From: Rattus norvegicus
Taxonomy: Eukaryota > Chordata > Mammalia > Rodentia > Muridae
DNA length: 64,000 nucleotides
Assembly (NCBI RefSeq): GCF_036323735.1
Contig: NC_086022.1
Coordinates: 71,058,702-71,122,701 of the forward strand
Reading direction: 5' to 3'
A model generated the notes under the pieces. The model did no database searches, was not told where the DNA came from, and saw only the letters and a list, made by a program, of their open reading frames with translations. The translations under genes and the position numbers were made by a program. Shown here piece after piece: positions 10,786 to 19,919 of the stretch (positions are counted from its first letter, which is position 1; each line of letters begins with the position of its first letter).

Positions 10786-10900
10786 AGCGTGGTATTCAAT
10801 GCCTATAATTCCTCAATGGAATGAGGAGGACTGAAGATCACAATTTAGAATCAAACATGGCCTGTATAGCTGAACTAAAAGAGAGGATGAGAGAGAGACT
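10786..10900 (+). mobile_element. Degraded B1-like SINE
   Basis: GCGTGGTATTCAATGCCTAT and the following bases resemble a heavily mutated B1 consensus (GCGTGGTGGTGCACGCCTTT type) as far as the CAACATGGCCTGTATAG-like segment. Similar remnants lie at 17,113-17,213 and about 18,690-18,790, upstream of pseudogenes F and G. The insertion may therefore predate the V-unit duplications. Confidence 0.4.
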
Positions 10901-10964
10901 ATCACCAATGATTATATGGTTTGTAGTATACTGTTTTAATTATGGTGTTTGTTATCGAAATAAA

Positions 10965-11115
10965 ATATGTGTTGCTGTACATTTTAATGTACAATACAAC
11001 GCAGTCAACATAAAATATTTTCACAGTATGATATGCAGCCACATTTGCTAACTTACTGTAAATGATCAGCAACATCACAATTATGAGTCTGAAGGGATCG
11101 CTTCACAGGAAAGCT
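10965..11115 (+). repeat. Inverted-repeat arm 1 (native promoter region of V pseudogene D)
   Basis: About 151 bp that recur in reverse orientation at 11,927-12,079 with roughly 90% identity by eye. The arm contains the V promoter block GGGATCGCTTCACAGGAAAG just before pseudogene D. The 811 bp between the arms hold the whole pseudogene. Confidence 0.9.
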
Positions 11116-11127
11116 GCTAATGCCATT

Positions 11128-11586
11128 TTAGTTTCAAGACTTTTTAGCTGCACAGCTTTCTTTTTACTGGGAACAGATGAGTCATCAAGGGAAAAGGGCA
11201 ATTCTTGCCCAGAGATTGTGAGTTATACATCCTTGCCTTTCTTTGCCTATATCCCTTTTGGCATGCATTTTATCTTCTGTTTCTTTCTTTTCCATTTTCT
11301 TTTGATGACACAGTTATTTAGACTCTAATTCAGACTCATCTGGTAAAGAGGAAAGGACAGGGGGAAAATATGAGCTTATAGTCCTAAGTGGCATATTGTC
11401 TTCTTATATCACAGAACAAGAATAAAGAGTTTAGGGTTTTGTGTGTTTACAGGATCAAGAAGTTATTCAACAACTAGACATGATCAAGCAGTCATCCTGA
11501 GCAGACTGTTCCCAAAACTCATCCTTCATGTTGGAAATGCAATCTTTAGAAGTAGGTGACTCTGTGTTGTACTTCTGTGCCAACAG
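11128..11586 (+). pseudogene. TRBV26-subgroup pseudogene D
   Basis: A V segment aligned by its leader and FR3. The leader-equivalent is 11,128-11,176 (49 bp). The start codon ATG is replaced by TTA and the donor GT by AT (ACAG/ATGAG). The V-exon equivalent starts near 11,296, where the acceptor AG is lost (CCAT/TTTCTTTTGATG). In-frame stops and indels follow. The end still reads TTGTACTTCTGTGCCAACAG, the conserved LYFCA region, but about 11 bp covering the CDR3 stem and the RSS heptamer are missing, since CTGAAATGTGCACTC follows almost at once. It cannot rearrange or be expressed. FR3 preserves EVIQQLDMIK-like residues, close to pseudogene G and mouse V-beta-3. The gene sits inside an inverted repeat of its own promoter region. 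Confidence 0.85.
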
Positions 11587-11926
11587 CTCTGAAATGTGCA
11601 CTCGACTTTGTACAGATATTCTTTATGTAGTCAATTCAAGGAGAAGGTGATGCTCTTGGTTGGAAAGAAGTCACAGAAGTTAACTGGAGTTAGTGCATCC
11701 TGCAAAGAGCTTCATTTCTCACAAGGCTTCATGGTGTCTAGAAGTCATGGAATGACAGGCTGAAAATTGAAACATAACCCCCTTACTGTGAGTCTTGAGT
11801 AGGGCAGTGAATTTTTATATCACACTGTTGTCTTCCTTTATATTCCTTATTGTGTTCTCCTACCTACAAACTTTCTTTTTGAATTCAGTACTTATGGAGA
11901 TGATGAAATGATCACACCTCAGTAGA

Positions 11927-12079
11927 AGCTTTCCTGTGAAGTGAACCCTTCAGACTCATAATTGTAATGTTGCTGATCATTTACAGTAAGTTAGCAAATT
12001 TGTCTGTTTATCTTATACTTTGAAAATATTTTATGTTGGCTGCCTTGTATTGTACATGAAAATGTACAGCAACACATAT
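11927..12079 (-). repeat. Inverted-repeat arm 2 (reversed copy of the V promoter region)
   Basis: The reverse complement of this segment matches 10,965-11,115, including AGTCTGAAGGGTTCACTTCA, CAGGAAAGCT and GCTAACTTACTGTAAATGATC. It places a second V-type promoter block 3' of pseudogene D, facing back towards it on the minus strand. Confidence 0.9.
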
Positions 12080-12311
12080 GATGGTTGAGACATAGGTTTT
12101 TACATGTGTGCTTCATTTTACATAACTCAATATTAACAGAATACTGAACAAAATTACCCTTTATCTCCAATTCATAAAGGTGCACAAGCGTTTCTCTCAT
12201 GTCTTTACCCACTAACTGGATTGAGCCAGTCTAGCAGTGACAGTAAATTCAGCCTAGTCCACAATGTTTTGCTCTGTCTTAAGACATCACTTATGATAAA
12301 GAAGCTAGAGG

Positions 12312-13171
12312 ACTAATATCCAAAATATACAAAGAACTCAGGAAGGTAGACTACAGAGAGTCAAAAAACCTATTAAAATTGGGGTACAGAGCTAAACAAA
12401 ACATTCTCAGCTGAGGAATATTGAATGGCCAAACAGCACCTAAAGAAATGTTCGACATCCTTAGTCATCAGGGAAATACAAATCAAAACAACCCTGAGAT
12501 TCCACCTCACACCAGTCAAAATGACTAAGATAAAACTCAGATGAGAGCAGATGCTGGCAAGGATGTGGAGAAAGAGGAACACTCCTCCATTGTTGGTGGA
12601 ATTGCAAACTGGTACAACCATTCTGGAAATCAGTCTGGAGGTTCCTCAGAAAATTGGACATTCCACTGAGGACCCAGCTATACCTCTCCTGGGCATATAC
12701 CCAAAAAATGCGACAACATATAACAAAGACACATGCTCCACTATGTTCATAGCAGCCTTATTTATAATAGCCAGAAACTGGAAAGAACCCAGATGCCCTT
12801 CAACAGAGGAATGGATACAGAAAACGTGGTACATCTACACAATGGAGTACTACTCAGCTATCAAAAACAATGATTTCATGAAATTCACAGGCAAATGGAA
12901 TGAACTAGAAAATATTATCCAGAGTGAGGTAACCCAATCACAGAAAAACACACTTGGTATGCACTCATGGATAAGTGGATATTAGCCCAAAAGCTCGAAC
13001 CACCCAAGATGCAATCCATAGACCACAGGAAGCTCAAGAAGAAAGATGACCAAAATGCAGATGCTCCCACTCCTTCTTAAAAGGGGAAAATATCCAGGGG
13101 AGGGGATATGGAAGCAAAGTTTAGAGCAGCAACTGAAGGAATGGCCATTCACAACCTGTCGCACATGTGGC

Positions 13172-13202
<31 letters not shown>

Positions 13203-13700
13203 TAAATATAAATATCTCCACCAAAACTAGATAAGATTGATGAAGCTTGAAAGAGTCTGCATATAGATCTCTCCTGAGAGACACATCCAGAGTGTGTCCA
13301 ACACAGAGCTCAATGCTAGCAGCAAACCACTGAACATAGAACAGGACCCCCTTTGGGGAAAATTAGAGGAAGGATTGAAAGAGTTGAAGGAGCTTGCAAC
13401 CCCATGAGAACAACAATGCCAACCAACCAGAGCTTCCAGGGACTAAACCACTATCCAAAGACTATACATGGACTGACCTAGGGCTCCAACTGCATATGTA
13501 GCAGAGAATAGCCTTGTTGGGGCACCAGTGGAAGGGGAAGCCCTTGGTCCTGCCAAGGTTGGACCCTCAGTGCAGGGGAATGCAAGGGCGGCGGTAAGGG
13601 GGATGGATGGAGGGAACACCCATGTGGGGTAGGGATAGGGGATGAGGGCTAATGGAAAAAGATAAAAAAAATAAAAGAAAAGAAATAAAAAAGAAATAAA
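12312..13700 (+). mobile_element. 5'-truncated L1: ORF2 C-terminal part plus 3' UTR
   Basis: Starts in ORF2 (GAGGACTAATATCCAAAATA) with frame breaks near 12,380-12,430 and 12,660. It reads open to the ISGY-stop at about 12,985, then continues through the 3' UTR to an A-rich tail at about 13,700. Inside the 3' UTR a (TA)n run (13,172-13,198) has expanded. It is inserted in the 3' flank of V unit D. Confidence 0.9.
13172..13214. repeat. (TA)n / (TATAAA)n microsatellite inside L1 3' UTR
   Basis: A TA run of about 27 bp followed by TATAAA repeats. Confidence 0.95.
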
Positions 13701-13770
13701 AAGCTAATAATGTAATTAGAATGAGAAAGAGGACTTAAAAATGTTAATACATAACAAGAGATGTACAGAA

Positions 13771-13845
<75 letters not shown>
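13771..13845. repeat. (TG)n(GA)n compound microsatellite
   Basis: A TG run at 13,771-13,794 passes directly into a GA run at 13,795-13,845. Confidence 0.97.
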
Positions 13846-13848
<3 letters not shown>

Positions 13849-14329
13849 AGGACTCTTGGGAAGAAAGGGTTTTGTAAGGAAGAAAAGAAGGCAATGGGTG
13901 CCAATGTGAGAGAATATGACCATATCTCATTGTTTATACATAAATGAATAGGGAAGGAACAAAAGAAAGTGAAGAAATTAAGCTTCTGAGTCCCCACCAT
14001 TGACTGAGGAGCTACTGGTAAATTATGGCTGTCAGGGCAGGGAAAGGCCCTTTCCTTTGGTAAGTCACTATTAGTAGGGTGTTCATATCCTACTGAATGT
14101 CCTTATGCCCATTTGTGTATGGATCACACTAACTGAACTCAATGGGTTAAAACTAACTAATTAAGTAACTAGCTAGCTAACTAACTACATAATTAAACAG
14201 GGAGGAACACGTGTTGGCAGGTTCTGGAATGTTGTTGGAAGAGAAGGGGAAGAATAAAGGTGAACATGGTCAAGCTACATTGTCCACAAGTATAAAAATT
14301 TCAAAGTATGAATTTAAAATATTATTAAA

Positions 14330-14412
14330 GGGGTTGGGGATTTAGCTCAGTGGTAGAGCGCTTGCCTAGGAAGCGCAAGGCCCTGGGTTCGGTCCCCAGC
14401 TCCGAAAAAAAG
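14330..14412 (+). mobile_element. ID SINE, plus strand
   Basis: GGGGTTGGGGATTTAGCTCA starts a near-consensus ID element with a tRNA-like A box and B box (GGTTCGGTCC) and a short A tail. The 12-bp target-site duplication AATATTATTAAA is at 14,318-14,329 and 14,413-14,424. A tRNA predictor may miscall it. Confidence 0.96.
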
Positions 14413-14561
14413 AATATTATTAAAAAAGAAAATTCTAATGTGAGTGTTACCTAGCAATAATACAATGTGTTAACTCTACTACTTTTTTATTTTAGGAAAA
14501 TAGTTATAAAATACTTTTTTGTGGATAAAGCATCAAAAATCATAGCTACCGTGTAGGAGAA

Positions 14562-14562
<1 letters not shown>

Positions 14563-14599
<37 letters not shown>
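14563..14599. repeat. (CT)n microsatellite
   Basis: A CT dinucleotide run just upstream of V pseudogene E. Confidence 0.97.
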
Positions 14600-14602
<3 letters not shown>

Positions 14603-14734
14603 TCATGAATATTTTGGTGATAATTAGAAGCAATTATGTAGTAGACTCCTCTGCCAAGGAAAAACATAACAGGAAGCAGGAAGGCTGGTGACAAAACCTA
14701 ATATACTGTCTTCCTTTATAGATCCAGGGTGGCC

Positions 14735-14905
14735 ATGGATGCATGATTCCTCTGTTCTGTAGTCTTTTGTCTCCTGGAGAAAAGTGAAACCTAAACATAA
14801 GGAAACCTTTCTGTTTCCAAAGTTGTTAGTCTCAGACCCAACCCTGGAAATCAAAACCTCTGAGGGAAAATACACTGCACAGTACCTCTGTGCCATCTGT
14901 CAGTC
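14735..14905 (+). pseudogene. TRBV26-subgroup pseudogene E, internally deleted
   Basis: The leader exon equivalent is 14,735-14,783 (49 bp). It keeps ATG and a GT donor (AAA/GTGAAA) but has an in-frame TGA as codon 4. The promoter block is diverged (ACATAACAGGAAGCAGG at about 14,665). The intron, FR1, FR2 and most of FR3 are deleted. From about 14,842 only the end of FR3 remains (LEIKTSEGKYTAQYLCAICQS translation), including the second conserved cysteine. A decayed RSS follows at 14,906-14,944: heptamer TACATCA, a 23-bp spacer and nonamer GAACAAACC. It cannot produce a V domain. Confidence 0.82.
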
Positions 14906-15051
14906 TACATCACCGAAGTGTGCATTCCCTCCTGTGAACAAACCCACCACAGAGGGAGCCAACCTAAGTAGAAGGTGATAGTCTGAGAAGGAAGTGTCAG
15001 AACTTAACTGGAGCTGGTGCAAGCCAGAGCAGTGGCTAGGGGTTGTTGGGC

Positions 15052-15560
15052 AGTGTATTAGTCAGGGTTCTGTAGGGGCACAGAACTTATGTATAGTCTC
15101 TATATAGTAAGAGGATTTGTTATGTAGTCTAACTGCCCAACAATGGTCACCTGTGAACAGGAAGTCCGAGGATCCAGTAGTTGCTCAGTTCCACAAGGCT
15201 AGTACATTCCAACAGATGTGTTAGCAAGTAAATGCAAGCAGGTGAAGAAGAGTGAATCTTCCTTCTTCCAATGTCTTTATGTAGGTCCAGCAGAAGGTGT
15301 GGCACAGATTAAAAGTTTGTACCACCACGACTAGATCTGGGACTTCTTTTGTCCCAGGCTGACCTTAAACTTAGAGGTGTCCTTGCCTTAGTCTCCTGGG
15401 ATTCTTAGTCACCATGCCCCAAGATCTCCATGCCAAGATCTAGGTCAAAAATTTGTATCTCCTAGCCTTAGGATCTGGGTCATAGGTGAGCCTTCCAGAT
15501 CTAGATTGCAGTTTATTCCAAATATAGTCAAGTTGACAACCAGGAACCCAGCAATAGCCA
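15052..15560. mobile_element. Rodent interspersed repeat, family not identified
   Basis: The block beginning CAGTGTATTAGTCAGGGTTC and ending near CCAGCAATAGCCATTACAG has the look of a widespread mammalian/rodent interspersed repeat, with a diverged SINE-like piece inside (15,310-15,420). I recognise the opening as repetitive but cannot name the family. Confidence 0.45.
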
Positions 15561-15961
15561 TTACAGGAAGTAAATGAGTAACAAGCTGGAAGTGAAACAT
15601 AGGAAGCTGCTTTCCGTATCACATATTTCTCTTTTTTTCTGTCTCTTGACCCCTCCACCCATGACTGTCTTTCTTTTGTATCCAATTTTCATCGTAACAG
15701 CTATATGGCTACCCAAAATCATACATTTCCATGTTTTCATTCTACCATGCTAATAAGCATCAGTCTTGATCTGTCTGAGCTTAAATGTACAAATCTCAAG
15801 AACAAATTTTGATGTGTGACAATTCGATCCTGATATTGTCAAGAAACAAGCAGTTATAGCCAGATATCAATGTGTTTTAAACTTGCATAACTGTTATTCT
15901 ATCAATGATTCAAATCTGCCACTTAGATTTCAACCCTAAGCTCAAACTGAGTGAAGCTCTG

Positions 15962-15965
<4 letters not shown>

Positions 15966-15999
<34 letters not shown>
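15966..15999. repeat. (TG)n microsatellite
   Basis: TG dinucleotide run in the 3' flank of V unit E. Confidence 0.97.
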
Positions 16000-16000
<1 letters not shown>

Positions 16001-16119
16001 CATCTAGTCTGTCCCTTCTAAATGATTCTTATATTTATACTCAAACTGTTCATGTAACAACGCCAATATCCTACCAACACTATAAAGCTTTGTATGGAGT
16101 CTTCCATATAGTCCTTCCT

Positions 16120-16900
16120 ACGCTTTTATAAACATCTATAGTAAGTACTATATACTAACTCAGAGTCATGATATTTGAGAGATGGAGAATATATATTTAT
16201 GCTACTCTGTGTGTTGACATAATCGCTGGAGGGTTCCTCTAAAGTTCTAAAATAATAAGGGTGCTTAAATGGTTTAACCTCCCTTCTATTCCACCATCGA
16301 CCAGAGGCAGTCGAAAAGAAAGAATAATAGAGCAAAGGGGATGGGGATGTCTTTAGAAATAGTTCTTTGCAGCCAACCCAATCTGTGTTGTCAGGATATC
16401 TGCAGTTCACTTTATACAAACCAGCAACAGTCACTTAATCCACTCTCAAAGAGCATTCATGAATCAGTAATGGCAGATCAATCCACAGGGAACTACTAGT
16501 CTCTGCCAATCATCCTCAAAAGCAGCAAAAAGCTGTGAGACCACCACCAGAAGTTCTTTGGTGGTGTTTCTCTTTATGAAGTCATGACAAAGGATGGCGA
16601 GCAAATCATGGCAAGGCAAACCAATAACATACAGAATTGTGAATGAAGACTAGCAAGCATCACCAAAGGCCAACACAGCATTGATTACTGTCTGGTGGGT
16701 TATATTTATTCCCATTCCAAACATCACATGTTCTCTAAAGTGTCTGCTCTAGCAAATATTACATGCCCTTCTCCAGGCTGCTTCCACAATAACACCACGT
16801 CTGTCTTCAGGAGAAACATCCTCTCAGAAGACCGGTTCAAGAAAAACAAAACATAAAACAACTGAGTCTCCAAAGAAACCAGAAATTTTCACTTAAGTTG
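16120..16900. other. Unassigned, possibly retroelement-derived block
   Basis: I see no gene. The composition differs from the AT-rich V flank. Phrases such as AAGCAGCAAAAAGCTGTGAG and GGTGGGTTATATTTATTCCC suggest an old LTR-type repeat, but I cannot assign it. Confidence 0.3.
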
Positions 16901-17112
16901 GGCTTCTTCTTTCTCTTTCCTACCTGCTTGTGGCATTATTATCCTGTGATCTAGTTTGAGCCAGTCTAGCGGTGTCATTAAATCACAACATACAAGACTC
17001 TCGCTTTCTCTAAAGGCACCATTTGATCATAGAATTCAGATGAGAAGTTAAGAAATAGTAAATAAAATAAACTATCTAATTGGAAAAGTAGGTATAGAAA
17101 TAAAAGAGAAAA

Positions 17113-17322
<210 letters not shown>

Positions 17323-17649
17323 AGAGGCCGGGGGTGAAGGGGGTGATAGAAAGAATATGACTGAGTGACCTAGGATTATATTGTTAACTAATACTATGAG
17401 AATTTATTTTCCTACTTTCTTTATAACTTCTTAAAGTTTGGATTTATAAAATCAATATAAAACATGTTTAAACTGTCATTCTGGCTATTTGCTGAGATTT
17501 TGTAAAAGCTACCTTATTACAGCAAGAAGTAGTTCAGCAAATAACAAAGCAGCAACAAGATAATTATGAGTCTGCAAAGGGATCATGTTACAGGAAGGCT
17601 TCTGATCGAGAGAGAAAACACCTCAATATTGTGCTATCTCAAAGCCACC

Positions 17650-18058
17650 ATGGATGAAAGGCTCCACTGCTAAGTAGCATGCTGTCTCCTGGGAGCAGGT
17701 GAGTCCTGAGTGCAAAAGGAGAGTCATTGTCTTAAAATTTCCAGTCATAGAACCAACCCTTTTTTGTCTTGTGTTCACTACTTATATTTCCTCCTTTCCA
17801 GGTTCATTTGATGCTGAAATTATTACGCAGACTTTAGGAAAACACATGAGCTGTAATCCTGAAAATGGACACAATTTTGCTTGTTGGTATTAAGAGGAAG
17901 AAAACAGTTAAAATTTTAGGCCATTTTCCATAGTCAACAAGTATGGTCAAGGAGGACATCTGCACCGAGTATCCTTTAAATGCATCCAAGTGCAGACTGG
18001 GAATCCAGTCCTCAAAAGCAGGTCACCCAACACTGAACCTCTTTGCAAGCAGTTTGTC
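17650..18058 (+). pseudogene. TRBV26-subgroup pseudogene F
   Basis: The promoter block TCTGCAAAGGGATCATGTTA is well kept at 17,571-17,590. The leader exon is 17,650-17,698 (49 bp) with ATG and a good GTGAGT donor, but its codon 8 is TAA. The V exon is 17,802-18,058, after a TTTCCAG acceptor. It lacks part of FR1 (QTLGKHMSC instead of the usual spacing), has a TAA right after CWY in FR2, and has several frame losses. The second conserved cysteine has become phenylalanine (LNLFASSLS). RSS remnant at 18,059-18,097: heptamer TGCAGCA has lost the essential CAC, the 23-bp spacer is kept and the nonamer is GCACAAACC. It is non-functional by several independent changes. Confidence 0.87.
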
Positions 18059-19156
18059 TGCAGCACGGAAATGTGCATTTCCTTTAGTGCACAAACCAGT
18101 CACAGACCCAATCCAGGAAAAGGTGACCATGTGAGATGGCAGTGAATACCAGATATTGACTGGAGCCAGCGTGAGCTACAGCTTGCTCCTTACAAAACCA
18201 GAGTGTGTTCAGCCATCAAGGGCAGCTTCAATACAGCCTGAGTTCAGTGTGAAAAGGTTGTTATCTGCACCACATATTTTTTCTTCTTTTGTCTGCAATG
18301 CGTTATTCTTTCCATATTTAGTATCTTTCTCTTTCCATACCGTACTTACAGCGGAAACAAGAAGGTAGCTAACGATCACAAATTCTATTGCATGATTTTG
18401 ACGTCCTGATAAAGATCAGCCTGAGTCTCTGTATCTTGGATTTTAAATCTCAAGAGGTAGGATCAATTTGTAATGAGCACACTGAGCTTCTTCCCTGATC
18501 GTTATAACTTTATCTTGCAATGTAGATCAAGGCAGACTTGGATAGGTCATATTGAGAGGTATTGGTATTTTGTTTTCTCCCAAAGCATCATTGGTTTTTA
18601 TCATAAAATACAGATGATAACATAAATAATCAGTACAATAAAATAAGTAATAGTGCAATATTTTGTTAGGATATAGATGCTTAAGTGAAAAAAAAATGCC
18701 TGGCTGTTGCACATAGTCCTGCAATTTCCATCAATTGGGGCATGGAGGACTAAGGATGAGAACAATGAGTATGGTTTTGTATTTTGAGGTTTTTATTGTG
18801 CTAAATTTATAAACAAATTTATAAATATGGAATACTGTCTATCTTACTGAAAATAGCTACAAAACCGTTTTTGGAAACCCTGCATATTGAATCTAGACCC
18901 TCATCCGTTCATACATAAAGGGAAGGCCACTTTTCCACTGCATACATCCTTATCTCTATGAAGTAAATTTAAATATATGAAATATCACCCAGTCTAGTTG
19001 CAGTCTTAGGGTAAAATATTTCCTACTGTTTCGTGAACTATATTGGAAAGTTACACGAATCAGCAATGTGACAACTATGAAGCTACAGGTGTCACGTCAC
19101 AGGAAGTGATGAAGAAGCATGAGAAGTCTTCATTCTTTTCCTGTTTCTAAGCCCCC

Positions 19157-19880
19157 CTGACTATAAGGCTCCTTTGCTACAAAGCCATTTATCACCTAGG
19201 AGCAGGTGAGTTCTGAGGACAAAACGACAATCCCTAATCTTGAGATTGCCAATCCATCTCTGTGTATTTTTCCTTGTCAAGGCCCCTTCTTGTCTGTATT
19301 CACATCTTTTGTTTTTCTTCTCTTCTAGTAACCTGTTGAAATCAAAACTCAATAAGCTTATCATTTATCAGATTTATCTCAGTAAATTTACACTCCACAA
19401 AACGTCTATACAATAAACTCAGAGCCAATTGATATTGATATAAACTGCCTACCTAGATAAGACAAATTGTCCTATAAAAATTCATCCCTTAAGAAATATC
19501 CATAACTAACTGTGGCCATTTAAGGCTGCATGGATCTGCCCCCATCTTGATTCTTCTCCTACTCTTCTCTCCTCCCTTCAACTCTATGCCCCCCTTAATT
19601 TTTTCACTGCCCAATCACGGGCTTTGTCTTAACTTGTGCCAGTCCTCACCTTAATATAAACAACAATCTACAGACATGCAGTTGTTTTTTGGTATCAACA
19701 AAATAATAACAATGAGTTTACATTTTTGATTAACTTTCTGAATTGAGAAGTTCTTCAGCAAATAGACATGACCAAAAAGTGATTCTCTGCTGAGAATCCT
19801 TCAAATTCACCTTGGAGCCTAGAAATCCAGTTCTTTGAGGCAGGAGACTCAGCACTGTACCTCTGTGCCAGCAATCTGTC
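19157..19880 (+). pseudogene. TRBV26-subgroup pseudogene G, V exon split by an insertion
   Basis: The promoter block GTCACGTCACAGGAAGTGAT is at about 19,091. The leader equivalent is 19,157-19,205 (49 bp); ATG is changed to CTG, and the GTGAG donor is intact. The V exon starts at 19,329 after TTCTAG. It reads only about 20 bp before a foreign block of about 330 bp, and resumes at about 19,671 (GACATGCAGTTGTTTTTTGG). The remainder encodes VVFWYQQNNNNEF, EVLQQIDMTKK and a conserved GDSALYLCASNLS end, with two in-frame stops (after FLN and after TKK). CDR2 and FR3 are the closest in the window to the mouse V-beta-3 (TRBV26) sequence I remember. The RSS at 19,881 is intact. Confidence 0.85.
19346..19670. 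mobile_element. Insertion inside V exon of pseudogene G, rodent repeat of unknown family
   Basis: About 325 bp with no similarity to V sequence interrupt FR1/CDR1. ACAATAAACTCAGAGCCAAT and CCCAATCACGGGCTTTGTCT look like parts of a rodent interspersed (LTR-type) repeat. Ends are placed where V homology stops and resumes; I found no clear target-site duplication. Confidence 0.5.
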
Positions 19881-19919
19881 CACAGCATTGAAATGTGCAT
19901 TTCTTCCAGTGCATAAACC
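19881..19919 (+). other. Intact 23-RSS beside pseudogene G
   Basis: Heptamer CACAGCA (19,881-19,887), a 23-bp spacer and nonamer GCATAAACC (19,911-19,919). It is well preserved although the adjoining exon is dead, so rearrangement of this pseudogene remains possible. Confidence 0.87.

Noticed and set aside
14330..14412. tRNA-like gene with A and B boxes
   Set aside because: It is an ID SINE with A tail and target-site duplication, not a tRNA. The same applies to the copies at 6,699 and 31,056.
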